Source: Streptococcus sp. Marseille-Q5986 (GTDB taxonomy: Bacteria; Bacillota; Bacilli; Lactobacillales; Streptococcaceae). From it: a stretch of 64,000 nucleotides of DNA. The stretch lies in assembly GCF_946902915.1 (NCBI RefSeq), contig NZ_CAMPPY010000004.1, positions 1 to 64,000 on the forward strand, given 5' to 3'. This document shows, one piece after another, positions 39,438 through 49,010 of the stretch. Positions within the stretch are counted from its first letter, which is position 1. Each line of letters begins with the position of its first letter. The notes under the pieces were generated by a model. That model was not told the DNA's origin. It worked only from the letters and a program-made list of their open reading frames with translations, and did no database searches. The position numbers and the translations under genes are program-made.

Positions 39438-41186
39438 ATGAGACGACAAACTGCAAACCAGACGCTAAAACGTTTAGCCATAGATTTAGCCAGCCATCCT
39501 TTCCTCCTTTTCCTGGCCTTTCTAGGAACTATTGCTCAGGTTGCCTTATCAATTTATTTACCTATTCTGATTGGGCAGGTCATCGACCAGGTCCTAGTGG
39601 CTGGTTCTTCACCAGTTTTTTGGCAGATTTTCCTCCAGATGATCTTGGTAGTCATAGGAAATACACTGGTGCAATGGGCCAATCCTCTTCTTTATAATCG
39701 TCTAATCTTCTCTTATACCAAAGACTTGCGAGAGCGAATCATCCATAAGCTCCATCGTTTACCGATTGCTTTTGTGGATCGGCAGGGGAGTGGAGAGATG
39801 GTTAGTCGTGTAACCACGGATATAGAACAGTTGGCAGCTGGTTTGACCATGATTTTTAACCAATTTTTCATTGGTGTTATGATGATTTTGGTTAGTATTC
39901 TAGCCATGCTTCAAATTCATCTCCTCATGACTCTCTTGGTCTTGCTGTTGACACCACTGTCCATAGTGATTTCACGCTTTATTGCCAAACGATCTTATCA
40001 TCTCTTCCAAAAGCAAACAGAGACGAGGGGGATTCAGACTCAGTTGATTGAAGAATCGCTTAGCCAGCAAACTATTATCCAGTCTTTCAATGCTCAGACA
40101 GAGTTTATCCAAAGACTGCACGAGGCGAATGGCAACTACGCAGGCTATTCTCAGTCAGCCATCTTTTATTCTTCAACGGTTAATCCTTCGACTCGCTTTG
40201 TCAATGCGCTCATTTACGCTCTTCTTGCTGGAGTAGGAGCTTATCGTATCATGATGGGGTCCACCTTGACCATCGGACGTTTAGTGACTTTTTTGAATTA
40301 CGTCCAACAGTACACCAAGCCCTTTAGCGATATTTCTTCAGTGCTAGCCGAATTGCAAAGTGCTTTAGCTTGTGCAGAGCGCGTCTATGCTGTCTTAGAA
40401 AGTCCTGAGGTTGCTGAAACAGGTAAGGAACTCTTGACCAGTGATCAAGTGAAGGGGGCTATTTCCTTTAAACATGTTTCTTTTGGATACAATCCTGAAA
40501 GGACCTTGATTAAGGACTTATCCATCGATATCCCAGCTGGCAGCAAGGTAGCCATCGTTGGTCCGACAGGTGCTGGAAAATCAACTCTTATCAATCTCCT
40601 CATGCGTTTTTATCCTATTAAGTCGGGAGATATCTTGCTGGATGGACGATCCATTTATGATTATACCCGAGCATCATTGAGACAGCAGTTTGGCATAGTG
40701 CTCCAAGAAACCTGGCTCAAGCAAGGGACCATTTATGACAATATTGCCTTTGGCAATCCTGAAGCCAGTCGAGAGCAGGTGATTGCTGCTGCCAAAGCTG
40801 CCAATGCAGACTTCTTTATCCAACAACTGCCGCAGGGATACGATACCAAGTTGGAAAATGCAGGAGAATCTCTCTCTGTTGGTCAAGCCCAGCTTTTGAC
40901 CATCGCGCGAGTCTTTCTGGCTATTCCAAAGATTCTTATCTTAGACGAGGCGACTTCCTCCATCGATACACGAACAGAAGTGCTGGTTCAGGATGCCTTT
41001 GCTAAACTCATGAAGGGGCGCACAAGTTTTATCATCGCCCACCGCTTGTCAACCATTCAGGATGCGGATTTGATTCTTGTCTTGGTGGATGGCGACATTG
41101 TTGAGTATGGGAACAATCAGGACCTCATGGCTAGAAAAGGCAAGTATTACCAAATGCAGCAAGCTGCAGCTTTTAGCTCTGAATAA
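39438..41186 (+). CDS. ABC exporter subunit with canonical ATP site
   Basis: Predicted 582-residue half-transporter: six membrane helices, Walker A GPTGAGKST, signature LSVGQAQ and Walker B ILILDEATSSID with the catalytic Glu. ATG 39438 follows AAAGGAGGA and begins one base after the partner gene ends; an in-frame ATG at 39399 lies inside that gene. The pair should form a heterodimer. Confidence 0.9.
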   Translation: MRRQTANQTLKRLAIDLASHPFLLFLAFLGTIAQVALSIYLPILIGQVIDQVLVAGSSPVFWQIFLQMILVVIGNTLVQWANPLLYNRLIFSYTKDLRERIIHKLHRLPIAFVDRQGSGEMVSRVTTDIEQLAAGLTMIFNQFFIGVMMILVSILAMLQIHLLMTLLVLLLTPLSIVISRFIAKRSYHLFQKQTETRGIQTQLIEESLSQQTIIQSFNAQTEFIQRLHEANGNYAGYSQSAIFYSSTVNPSTRFVNALIYALLAGVGAYRIMMGSTLTIGRLVTFLNYVQQYTKPFSDISSVLAELQSALACAERVYAVLESPEVAETGKELLTSDQVKGAISFKHVSFGYNPERTLIKDLSIDIPAGSKVAIVGPTGAGKSTLINLLMRFYPIKSGDILLDGRSIYDYTRASLRQQFGIVLQETWLKQGTIYDNIAFGNPEASREQVIAAAKAANADFFIQQLPQGYDTKLENAGESLSVGQAQLLTIARVFLAIPKILILDEATSSIDTRTEVLVQDAFAKLMKGRTSFIIAHRLSTIQDADLILVLVDGDIVEYGNNQDLMARKGKYYQMQQAAAFSSE

Positions 41187-41216
41187 TCCATTCTCTTTTG
41201 AAATTTTATGGACGGA

Positions 41217-41244
41217 AAAAGTTGCCTTCGGGTGACTTTTTTGT
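41217..41244 (+). terminator. Terminator after the ABC exporter operon
   Basis: AAAAGTTGCC-TTCG-GGTGACTTTT hairpin with a stable UUCG-type loop, followed by TT. Confidence 0.8.
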
Positions 41245-41299
41245 TTCATAGCTAGAAAAATTATTCACTGTAAATTGTCTTTTAGAAAAGGAGCCTATA

Positions 41300-42014
41300 A
41301 TGAAAGTCTTTCAGCATGTATACTAGATTGAAATAAAATGTGAACAAATCCATTGGGGAATTGAAATCAATTTCTAACAATGATTCAGAAGTTGTATTGT
41401 ACTGTTTTATATTCAATTAACTATAAATATCGTGACTTGTGACCAAGATTTCCATGTTTATCTGGATGGTATCTTAGCCGTTAAGGATTCTCAAATCATC
41501 TATGTTGGTCAAGAAAAGCCAGAGATTTTAGAGCAAGCTGAGCAGATTATAGACTATCAGGGAGCCTGGATCATGCCTGGTTTGGTCAATTGTCATACCC
41601 ATTCTGCCATGATAGGTTTGCGAGGGATCCGAGATGACAGCAATCTCCATGAATGGCTCAATGACTATATCTGGCCAGCAGAAGCAGGATTTACTCCCGC
41701 CATGACTACCAAGGCGGTCAGAGAAGCTCTGACAGAAATGCTCCAGTCAGGAACAACAACCTTCAACGATATGTATAATCCCAATGGTGTGGATATTGAG
41801 AGAATTTATCAAGCAGCGAAGGCATCTAAGATGCGTTGTTATTTCTCACCGACCCTCTTTTCTTCAGATACAGAAACAACTACTGAGACTATGAGCAGAA
41901 CACGAGCCATCATAGAGGAAATCTTAGGATATGAAAATCCAAATTTCAAGGTTATGGTAGCTCCACATTCTCCCTATAGCTGTAGTAAAGATTTACTAGA
42001 AGAAAGCTTAGAAC
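41300..42014 (+). pseudogene. Amidohydrolase (TRZ/ATZ-type), disrupted and truncated
   Basis: The reading frame begins ATG 41300 after AAAGGAG with MKVFQHV, is interrupted after codon 7 by a 105-bp repeat whose second codon is TAG, and resumes at 41426 with NIVTCDQDFHVYLDGIL. The rest matches an amidohydrolase/chlorohydrolase N-terminal half (MPGLVNCHTHSAMIGLRG, metal-binding HTH; later MVAPHSPYSCS). At 42015 an IS cuts it, and the C-terminal half is absent beyond the IS. An intact homologue would have about 420 residues. Non-functional on two counts. Confidence 0.88.
41321..41425 (+). repeat. RUP-like miniature element, 105 bp, with TA duplication
   Basis: Begins TACTAGATTGAAATAAAATG and ends ATTCAATTAACTATA. 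TA dinucleotides at 41319-41320 and 41424-41425 look like the target duplication. Removing 105 bases restores a continuous frame (GTA AAT ATC). Size, TA target and the mildly inverted ends fit RUP, thought to be moved by IS630-type transposase. Two degraded relatives bracket the cytolysin islet. Confidence 0.75.
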
Positions 42015-42536
42015 CTGTATTCACAAAATGATAGAGCCTTTAAAAGCCGATTAATGTGTGAAAGTTTGACAAAAGCAAGCTCTGACGATACGGATTTTTC
42101 AACATCCTTAGCTAATCTTCGAGAGTGATTCAACCAAGAAAAAGTTCGCTCAACAACCCAAGGTTTGGGGATGATTTGCCAGCTGTCCTTGATTTTTTCA
42201 GAAATATCTACTGGGCAACCAAACTCCTTCACCATCATCTCCTCAGAGCTTTTACGATAACCAGCATCGGCTGAAAAAGCCTTGATGGTTGGGAATTGTA
42301 GCATCACTTTGCGAGCCACTAAAAAACCTGATTTTGTGCCGTGCAAATGAGCTGCATGAACCACCACATCGAGAAGATTTCCCACAGTATCCACAAGGAT
42401 GTGGCGCTTCCTCCCTTTGACCTTCTTACCGCCATCAATCCCACGTTCCTCTGCGGCATCTGTTGTTTTCACGCTTTGAGAATCAATGATAGCATAGGTT
42501 GGAGTGGCTGCTCTACCAGCTTTCAGTCGCTTTTTT
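42008..42536 (-). CDS. IS5-family transposase, C-terminal DDE frame (OrfB)
   Basis: The frame carries AIIDSQSVK (first Asp), GRKRHILVDTVG, SADAGYRKSSEE (second Asp) and PKPWVVERTFSWLNHSRRL (Glu), the DDE catalytic triad. The first ATG is at 42472, downstream of the first Asp, so expression as an OrfA-OrfB fusion by slippage on A7 is expected. Its stop codon lies 7 bases outside the inverted repeat and is supplied by the host flank. Confidence 0.8.
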
Positions 42537-42817
42537 TAACCAGTTCCGTCAAAATGGTGTCCCACAAACCGCTCTCTCTGGCACGACGAAAGAAACTCCA
42601 GACAGTTAGGGAAGGAGGGAAATCATGAGGGAGCATACGCCATTGGCAACCTGTTTTAGTGATATACAAGGTGGCGTTCACGAGTTCTCGTTTAGCCCAC
42701 TTATAGGTGCGATGTTGGGAGAAATAGGGTTCAAGTTTAGCCCATTCTTGATCGGTTAAATCGGTATCATATGTTTTTCGTATCATATCTTTAGTTTAAC
42801 ATTTTTTGTGAATACAG
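42015..42817 (-). mobile_element. IS5-family insertion sequence (IS1381-like)
   Basis: An 803-base element with terminal inverted repeats: CTGTATTCACAAAA at 42015-42028 and its complement ending at 42817. It carries two overlapping transposase frames on the minus strand in the order expected for IS5/IS1381-type elements. No target duplication is visible, and left and right flanks belong to different broken genes, so a deletion or rearrangement took place at the element. Confidence 0.85.
42523..42786 (-). CDS. IS5-family transposase, N-terminal frame (OrfA)
   Basis: Predicted 87-residue protein starting MIRKTYDTDLTDQEWAKLEP, the usual IS5-type N-terminal helix-turn-helix region, with TGCQWRMLPHDFPP. 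It ends just after an A7 run (minus strand, 42532-42538), the likely slippage site joining it to OrfB. Without frameshift it lacks the catalytic domain. Confidence 0.85.
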   Translation of the reverse strand: MIRKTYDTDLTDQEWAKLEPYFSQHRTYKWAKRELVNATLYITKTGCQWRMLPHDFPPSLTVWSFFRRARESGLWDTILTELVKKSD

Positions 42818-42819
42818 AT

Positions 42820-42901
42820 TCTGAATTATTGGGATTTCCAGAACTTGACAAGACTTCTTACATGAATTGGAAGGTGAATGATGAAAAACCAACTTGCCCT
42901 T
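42820..42901 (+). pseudogene. Possible 3' scrap of a gene cut by the IS
   Basis: Directly right of the IS a frame reads SELLGFPELDKTSYMNWKV and stops with TAG just after the start of the next gene, an overlap typical of operons. It may be the C-terminus of a gene deleted with the IS. Too short to assign. Confidence 0.25.
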
Positions 42902-43729
42902 AGTGGCGAAAAACATGATGAAAAAGTTTACCCACAACTATTTCATCATGTTGGCATGATTCGTGGGGAATATTTGTTGAGAGAGCTCAACCAAAACATA
43001 CTGTTACCAAGTTGTCAGCAATTTGTAAAAGATTATCTAGACACCATTTGCTCCTTGTACTCAGATGAAGAGGTCTGGTATCGTTTTTCAGAATTAACGA
43101 ATACAGAAGCTAATTGTCTCGAGGGGACTAAAGAGTATTTTGATGAGAATCATCCCTTGTTTGGATACAGAGGAACTAGGCGTTTACTGGCGTATCCGGA
43201 TGAATTTCAGGCTGAGTCCAATGTCGTTACAGAAATTTATCAAACCAATCCCAATCTGTCTCTTATTTTTCCTTTTGTCAATGATGCCGACCAATTAAAA
43301 CAAGCTATTAGAGTATTGCGTGAGTATGGTTTTACCGGGAAAATCGGCACGATGATTGAATTACCGTCAGCATATTTTGACTTAGACAGCATACTGGAAG
43401 CTGGTATTTCAAAGATTGTAGTTGGAATGAATGATTTGACTTCTTTTGTTTTTGCGACTGTGAGAAACAGTCAATGGCATGATATGGAAAGTCCAATAAT
43501 GTTAGATATGCTAAGAGATATGCAGGATAAAGCAAGGGCGAAAAAAATTGACTTTGCTGTAGCAGGCTATCTGAATGATTCTTTCATACAAAAAATGAAT
43601 CAGAGGAGTATCAAGTGCATTATCCATTACAGTTCTATTCCAGAGATTTTTAATTTAGAGATTGATCATCCAGACCACCTCAAACGTGTAAAAGAAGAAA
43701 GTAAAAAATTACAAAGGAGCAACCCATGA
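42878..43729 (+). CDS. PEP-binding (TIM-barrel) domain protein of the PEP-utilising family
   Basis: Predicted 283-residue protein resembling only the C-terminal PEP-binding barrel of PEP synthase/pyruvate phosphate dikinase: FGYRGTRRLLAYPDEFQAE, LIFPFVNDADQLKQAIRVL, GTMIELPSAYFDLDSI and VVGMNDLTSFVFA. The phosphohistidine and ATP-grasp domains are missing, so it is not a full PEP synthase. Its first half lacks a known domain. Start ATG 42878 or 42881 after GGAAGGTG. Overlaps the ASCH gene by four bases. The true N-terminus could have been altered by the adjacent IS, though a stop lies directly upstream in frame. Confidence 0.6.
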   Translation: MMKNQLALSGEKHDEKVYPQLFHHVGMIRGEYLLRELNQNILLPSCQQFVKDYLDTICSLYSDEEVWYRFSELTNTEANCLEGTKEYFDENHPLFGYRGTRRLLAYPDEFQAESNVVTEIYQTNPNLSLIFPFVNDADQLKQAIRVLREYGFTGKIGTMIELPSAYFDLDSILEAGISKIVVGMNDLTSFVFATVRNSQWHDMESPIMLDMLRDMQDKARAKKIDFAVAGYLNDSFIQKMNQRSIKCIIHYSSIPEIFNLEIDHPDHLKRVKEESKKLQRSNP

Positions 43730-44166
43730 CACCGCAAGAAATGTGGAATGCCTACAAGAAAATTAACCCCTCTATAGGAGATGAAATCGATGCTTGGGCT
43801 TTTGGAGTGGAACCAGACCTTTTAGCAGATTTGGTTTTAAAAGGAGAAAAGACTGTAACAGCATCAGCCTACGACCTCTATGCACTAGAAGCCGAGTCTC
43901 TTCCTCAAGAAGGAACTTTTGATGTCATTTTAGATAGTCAAAATCAGGCTGTCTGTATTGTTGAAATTACAAAGGTTTCTGTCCAGCCCTTTCATCAAGT
44001 TTCTGCGCAACATGCCTATAAGGAAGGTGAGGGAGACAAATCCTTAGCCTATTGGCGCCAGGTTCATGAGGTTTTTTTCACAGACTGCTTAGGTCAAGCA
44101 GGACTGACTTTTACACCTAAAAGCAAGGTTGTTTTAGAAGAATTTCGCAAGGTCTACCCACTGTAG
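43726..44166 (+). CDS. ASCH-domain protein
   Basis: Predicted 146-residue protein with the ASCH/PUA-like fold: WAFGVEPDLLADLVLKGEKTVTAS (the GxKxxT-type motif), VCIVEITKVSVQPF and a C-terminal LTFTPKSKVVLEEFRKV. ASCH proteins probably bind RNA or nucleotides; some are amidohydrolases of modified cytidine. Coupled to the preceding gene by ATGA overlap. Confidence 0.8.
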   Translation: MTPQEMWNAYKKINPSIGDEIDAWAFGVEPDLLADLVLKGEKTVTASAYDLYALEAESLPQEGTFDVILDSQNQAVCIVEITKVSVQPFHQVSAQHAYKEGEGDKSLAYWRQVHEVFFTDCLGQAGLTFTPKSKVVLEEFRKVYPL

Positions 44167-44227
44167 GCTGTTAGACGGAAGAAAGTTTTGGAAATCACCG
44201 TCCAATCCTTTTTTTTCAAGCAAAACA

Positions 44228-44236
44228 TGATATAAT
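44228..44236 (+). promoter_or_regulatory. Extended -10 promoter of pepN
   Basis: TGATATAAT (TATAAT 44231-44236), start near 44243, 46 bases before the coding start. GACGG...CCGTC and a T-run at 44209-44216 just upstream may form a weak terminator of the preceding genes. Confidence 0.55.
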
Positions 44237-44288
44237 AAGTTTGTTTGAAGAAGAGCAGCAGCTCTTAAACTTAGAATAGGAGAAAATT

Positions 44289-46835
44289 ATGCAAGCAGTT
44301 GAACATTTTATTAAGCAATTTGTTCCTGAACATTATGATTTATTTTTAGACTTGAGTCGTGAGACCAAGACGTTTTCAGGGAAAGTAATCATCACTGGTC
44401 AAGCACAGAGTGACCGTATTTCCCTTCACCAAAAAGACTTGGAAATCGCTTCTATAGAAGTTGCAGGTCAAGCTCGTCCATTTACAGTTGACCATGAAAA
44501 TGAGGCTCTTCATATCGAATTGGCTGAGGCTGGTCAAGTTGAAGTGGTTATCGCTTTCTCAGGAAAAATTACAGACAACATGACAGGGATTTACCCTTCT
44601 TACTATACTGTTGATGGAGTTAAGAAGGAAGTCTTATCAACTCAGTTCGAGAGCCATTTTGCGCGCGAAGCCTTCCCATGTGTGGATGAACCAGAAGCTA
44701 AAGCAACTTTTGACCTTTCTCTACGTTTTGACCAAGCAGAAGGTGAATTGGCCTTGTCTAACATGCCAGAAATCGATGTTGAAAACCGTAAGGAAACAGG
44801 TATCTGGAAGTTTGAGACAACACCTCGCATGTCTTCTTACTTGTTAGCCTTTGTTGCGGGTGATTTGCAAGGTGTGACGGCTAAAACTAAAAACGGTACC
44901 CTCGTAGGTGTTTACTCAACCAAAGCTCATCCACTATCAAACCTTGATTTCTCACTGGATATCGCTGTTCGCTCTATCGAGTTCTACGAAGATTACTACG
45001 GAGTTAAGTATCCAATCCCTCAATCTCTCCACATCGCCCTTCCTGACTTCTCAGCTGGAGCTATGGAAAACTGGGGTCTTGTGACCTACCGTGAAGTTTA
45101 CTTGATTGTGGACGAGAACTCAACCTTTGCTAGCCGCCAACAAGTTGCCCTTGTCATTGCCCACGAGCTTGCCCATCAATGGTTTGGAAACCTCGTGACT
45201 ATGAAATGGTGGGATGACCTCTGGCTCAATGAAAGCTTTGCCAACATGATGGAATACGTCTGTGTGGATGCCATCGAGCCAAGTTGGAATATCTTTGAAG
45301 ACTTCCAAACAGGTGGAGTACCTCTTGCTCTTGAACGTGACGCGACTGATGGTGTTCAGTCTGTTCACGTCGAAGTCAAACACCCAGATGAAATCAATAC
45401 CCTCTTTGATGGTGCTATCGTCTATGCTAAAGGAAGTCGTCTCATGCACATGCTTCGTCGTTGGCTGGGAGATGCTGATTTTGCTAAAGGTTTGCACGCT
45501 TACTTTGGAAAACATCAGTACAGCAATACAATTGGACGTGACCTTTGGAATGCTCTCGGACAAGCGTCAGGACGTGATGTCGCAGCCTTCATGGATTCTT
45601 GGTTGGAACAACCTGGTTACCCAGTACTTACTGTCAAAGTTGAAAATGATGTCTTGAGGATTTCACAAAAACAATTCTTTATCGGTGAGCACGAAGACAA
45701 GAATCGTCTCTGGGTTGTGCCACTCAACAGCAACTGGAAAGGTTTGCCAGATACACTTGAAACTGAAAGTATTGAAATTCCTGGATACGCAGCTCTTCTT
45801 GCTGAAAACAAAACAGCACTTCGCCTCAACACTGAAAATACAGCTCACTACATTACAGACTATCAAGGAGACTTGCTAGATGCAGTTCTTGCTGACCTAG
45901 TTGATCTTGATAATACAAGCAAACTACAAATCGTCCAAGAACGTCGCTTGCTTGCTGAAGCAGGGCACATTTCTTATGCTGACTTGTTCCCAGTCCTTGA
46001 TAAACTTGCTAAGGAAGAATCTTACCTTGTGGTTTCCGCTGTTTCTCAAGTGATTTCTGCCCTTGAGCGCTTTATCGATGAAGGAACAGAAGCTGAAACA
46101 GCCTTCAAAGCACTAGTTGCTAAATTGGCTCGTCACAACTATGACCGTCTTGGTTTCGAAGCTAAAGATGGAGAATCAGATGAGGATGAATTGGTTCGTC
46201 AGTTAGCCATTTCTATGATGATTCGCTCAAATGATGCAGAAGCTAGTCAAGTTGCTAGCCAAATCTTTGCAGCCCACAAGGAGAATCTTGCAGGACTTCC
46301 GGCAGCTATTCGCTCACAGGTTCTGATCAATGAGATGAAACATCATGAGACTAAAGACTTGCTAGCAGTTTATCTTGATACTTATACGCACGCAACAGAT
46401 GCAGTCTTTAAACGTCAGTTGGCAGCAGCTCTTGCCTACAGTACAGATACGGACAATATCCAAACCTTGATTGCTGCTTGGAAGGACAAATTTGTGGTCA
46501 AACCACAAGACTTGTCAGCTTGGTATTACCAGTTCCTAGCTCATCAAGCAACTCAGGAAACAGCTTGGTCTTGGGCTCGTGAAAACTGGGCTTGGATTAA
46601 GGCAGCTCTTGGAGGAGATATGAGCTTTGATAGCTTTGTTATCCTTCCTGCTCATGTATTTAAGACAGAGCAACGCTTGGCGGAATACAAGGAGTTCTTT
46701 GAGCCACAACTTTCTGATCTTGCTCTTAGCCGTAATATTGGTATGGGAATCAAGGAAATTGCAGCGCGTGTTGACTTGATTAACCGTGAAAAAGCAGCAG
46801 TCGAAGCTGTTGTAGCCCAATATGCCAAAGCTTAA
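44289..46835 (+). CDS. pepN: Aminopeptidase N (M1 family)
   Basis: Zinc aminopeptidase of 848 residues that removes N-terminal amino acids from peptides in the cytosol. GAMENWG (exopeptidase motif) and HELAHQWFGN...NESFA (HExxH-x18-E zinc site) are intact, followed by the helical ERAP1-like C-terminal domain. AGAATAGGAG precedes ATG. Monocistronic: followed by a strong terminator. Confidence 0.96.
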   Translation: MQAVEHFIKQFVPEHYDLFLDLSRETKTFSGKVIITGQAQSDRISLHQKDLEIASIEVAGQARPFTVDHENEALHIELAEAGQVEVVIAFSGKITDNMTGIYPSYYTVDGVKKEVLSTQFESHFAREAFPCVDEPEAKATFDLSLRFDQAEGELALSNMPEIDVENRKETGIWKFETTPRMSSYLLAFVAGDLQGVTAKTKNGTLVGVYSTKAHPLSNLDFSLDIAVRSIEFYEDYYGVKYPIPQSLHIALPDFSAGAMENWGLVTYREVYLIVDENSTFASRQQVALVIAHELAHQWFGNLVTMKWWDDLWLNESFANMMEYVCVDAIEPSWNIFEDFQTGGVPLALERDATDGVQSVHVEVKHPDEINTLFDGAIVYAKGSRLMHMLRRWLGDADFAKGLHAYFGKHQYSNTIGRDLWNALGQASGRDVAAFMDSWLEQPGYPVLTVKVENDVLRISQKQFFIGEHEDKNRLWVVPLNSNWKGLPDTLETESIEIPGYAALLAENKTALRLNTENTAHYITDYQGDLLDAVLADLVDLDNTSKLQIVQERRLLAEAGHISYADLFPVLDKLAKEESYLVVSAVSQVISALERFIDEGTEAETAFKALVAKLARHNYDRLGFEAKDGESDEDELVRQLAISMMIRSNDAEASQVASQIFAAHKENLAGLPAAIRSQVLINEMKHHETKDLLAVYLDTYTHATDAVFKRQLAAALAYSTDTDNIQTLIAAWKDKFVVKPQDLSAWYYQFLAHQATQETAWSWARENWAWIKAALGGDMSFDSFVILPAHVFKTEQRLAEYKEFFEPQLSDLALSRNIGMGIKEIAARVDLINREKAAVEAVVAQYAKA

Positions 46836-46853
46836 TTCGTTCGAAATGTAAAC

Positions 46854-46902
46854 AAAAACTCAACTTTCTATCTTAAAAATAAGAGAGAGTTGAGTTTTTT
46901 TT
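46854..46902 (+). terminator. Terminator between pepN and ciaR
   Basis: AAAACTCAACTTTCT pairs with AGAGAGTTGAGTTTT around a TATCTTAAAAATA-containing loop, followed by a T-run. Confidence 0.9.
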
Positions 46903-46921
46903 AAGGCAAATTTGGTATAAT
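46899..46921 (+). promoter_or_regulatory. ciaR promoter with partial CiaR-type repeat
   Basis: TGGTATAAT (TATAAT 46916-46921) is an extended -10. TTTAAG (46899-46904), five bases, then TTTGGT resembles, imperfectly, the TTTAAG-N5-TTTAAG direct repeat bound by CiaR, which would fit autoregulation. The second half-site deviates, so binding is uncertain. Confidence 0.5.
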
Positions 46922-46945
46922 GGTTTTAATAAGGAGGAGTTTCTC

Positions 46946-47620
46946 ATGATAAAAATCTTATTGGTTGAGGATGACCTAGGCCTGTCAAACTCAGTATTTG
47001 ACTTTTTAGATGATTTTGCAGATGTCATGCAGGTTTTTGATGGAGAAGAAGGTCTCTACGAAGCTGAGAGTGGTGTCTATGACTTGATTTTGCTTGACCT
47101 GATGTTGCCGGAAAAAAATGGTTTTCAAGTATTGAAAGAATTGCGTGAAAAGGGAATTACGACACCAGTTCTGATTATGACTGCCAAGGAAAGTTTGGAT
47201 GACAAGGGACATGGATTTGAACTGGGAGCGGATGATTATCTGACCAAACCTTTCTACCTAGAAGAACTCAAAATGCGGATTCAAGCTCTTCTCAAACGTT
47301 CAGGTAAGTTTAATAAAAATACATTGACTTATGGAAATATTGTGGTTAATTTGTCAACCAATACCGTTAAAGTCGAAGATACTCCTGTCGAATTGCTAGG
47401 AAAAGAGTTTGATTTATTAGTTTATTTCTTTCAAAATCAAAATGTTATTTTGCCGAAGACTCAGATTTTTGACCGCCTATGGGGATTTGATAGTGATACG
47501 ACGATTTCCGTTGTAGAAGTCTATGTCTCAAAAGTTCGTAAGAAATTGAAGGGAACAGCCTTTGCTGAAAATCTTCAAACCTTGCGTAGTGTCGGGTATA
47601 TTTTAAAAGATGTTCAATAA
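46946..47620 (+). CDS. ciaR: Response regulator CiaR
   Basis: OmpR-family regulator of 224 residues: receiver domain with Asp9/Asp10, phospho-acceptor Asp51 ([13 protein letters not shown]) and Lys at KPFYLEE, then a winged-helix DNA-binding domain (about 125-222). With CiaH it governs competence, beta-lactam tolerance, bacteriocins and small RNAs in streptococci. AAGGAGGAG precedes ATG. Overlaps ciaH by 11 bases. Confidence 0.96.
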   Translation: MIKILLVEDDLGLSNSVFDFLDDFADVMQVFDGEEGLYEAESGVYDLILLDLMLPEKNGFQVLKELREKGITTPVLIMTAKESLDDKGHGFELGADDYLTKPFYLEELKMRIQALLKRSGKFNKNTLTYGNIVVNLSTNTVKVEDTPVELLGKEFDLLVYFFQNQNVILPKTQIFDRLWGFDSDTTISVVEVYVSKVRKKLKGTAFAENLQTLRSVGYILKDVQ

Positions 47621-48947
47621 GCTAAGAAAAACATGGTATTCAGATGACTTCAGCTATTTCATTCGGAACTTTGGAGTGTTCACCCTAATCTTCTCTGCTA
47701 TGACCTTGATTATCCTCCAGGTCATGCACTCGAGTCTCTACACTTCTGTAGATGAAAAACTCCAAGCCCTTAGTGGTAGCCCTCAAGCGGTTATCCAGTT
47801 AGCCCTGAATCGGGCAACTGAGGAATTCAAGGACATTGAACCGGCAACTGCGGATGCCAGCAAGGCTGAAATCAAACCAAATGTTAGTTCCAATACTGAA
47901 GTATTGCTCTTTGACAAGGATTTTAACCAACTCTTACTGGGCAATCGCTTTTTAGGTTTGGACAAGATCAAAATGGACAAGAAAGAGTTGAATCACATTC
48001 GTCAACTCCAAGTTGTCAATAGCTACGGTCAAGAAGAAACCTACCGGATGATCTTGATGGAAACCAATTCATCCACTGTTTCAAGTAATGTCAAATATGC
48101 GACAATCTTGATCAATACTAGTCAGCTTGAGCAGATTAGCCAAAACCATGAGCACTTAATCGTAGTAGTCATGACCAGTTTCTGGCTCCTATCTTTAATT
48201 GCCAGTGTTTACCTGGCACGTGTCAGTGTCAAACCTCTGCTGGAAAGTATGCAAAAGCAGAAGTCCTTTGTTGAAAATGCGAGCCACGAATTGAGAACGC
48301 CTTTGGCCGTTTTACAAAATCGTTTAGAGACTCTCTTTCGAAAACCAGAAGCAACGATTATGGAATCTAGTGAAAGTATCGCTTCTAGTCTTGAAGAAGT
48401 TCGCAACATGCGTTTCCTCACGACCAATCTTCTCAACCTTGCACGTCGAGATGATGGAATCAAACCTGAAATAGCAGAAGTTTCTCCGCAATTCTTTAAA
48501 ACAACCTTTGCTAACTATGAGTTGATTGCTTCTGAAAATGATCGTGTTTTTGAGTATGAAAATCGGATTTATCGCCCATTCATGACCGATCAGTTGCTCC
48601 TGAAACAGCTCATGACCATCTTATTTGACAATGCCATCAAGTATACCGAAGAAGATGGAAAAATTGAGTTTGTGATCCATGCTACGGATCGCCACCTCTA
48701 TCTATCCGTAACGGATAATGGGATTGGGATCTCAGCTGCTGACAAGAAGAAAATCTTTGACCGCTTTTACCGTGTAGACAAGGCAAGAACCCGTCAGAAA
48801 GGTGGTTTTGGTCTAGGCCTATCTTTGGCTAAGCAGATCGTAGATGCCTTACGAGGAACGATTATCGTTAAAGATAACAAGGCTAGAGGAACAATTTTTG
48901 AAGTTAAGATTGCTATTCAATCTCCTCCCAAACGTAAGAATAAATAA
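47610..48947 (+). CDS. ciaH: Sensor histidine kinase CiaH
   Basis: Predicted 445-residue membrane kinase: helices at about 20-40 and 182-203 enclose an extracellular sensor region; the phospho-acceptor is His226 in [21 protein letters not shown]1 and G2 boxes are [21 protein letters not shown] and [13 protein letters not shown]. No disruption seen. Confidence 0.95.
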   Translation: MFNKLRKTWYSDDFSYFIRNFGVFTLIFSAMTLIILQVMHSSLYTSVDEKLQALSGSPQAVIQLALNRATEEFKDIEPATADASKAEIKPNVSSNTEVLLFDKDFNQLLLGNRFLGLDKIKMDKKELNHIRQLQVVNSYGQEETYRMILMETNSSTVSSNVKYATILINTSQLEQISQNHEHLIVVVMTSFWLLSLIASVYLARVSVKPLLESMQKQKSFVENASHELRTPLAVLQNRLETLFRKPEATIMESSESIASSLEEVRNMRFLTTNLLNLARRDDGIKPEIAEVSPQFFKTTFANYELIASENDRVFEYENRIYRPFMTDQLLLKQLMTILFDNAIKYTEEDGKIEFVIHATDRHLYLSVTDNGIGISAADKKKIFDRFYRVDKARTRQKGGFGLGLSLAKQIVDALRGTIIVKDNKARGTIFEVKIAIQSPPKRKNK

Positions 48948-48975
48948 AAAGACAGTTTTAAAACTGTCTTTTTTG
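48947..48975 (+). terminator. Terminator after ciaH
   Basis: AAAAGACAGTTTTA / AAACTGTCTTTT, an almost perfect palindrome followed by Ts, starting at the ciaH stop. Confidence 0.9.
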
Positions 48976-49010
48976 ATAACTAGAAAAGAGGTTGGTACCA
49001 CTACCAACCT

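Noticed and set aside
41432..42031. Intact 199-residue amidohydrolase
   Set aside because: The start would be an internal GTG just after a RUP-like element, the true N-terminus lies at 41300, and the C-terminal half and final residues come from the IS boundary.
46899..46915. Perfect CiaR-binding repeat in front of ciaR
   Set aside because: Only the first half-site matches TTTAAG; it is listed as a partial match, not as a proven operator.
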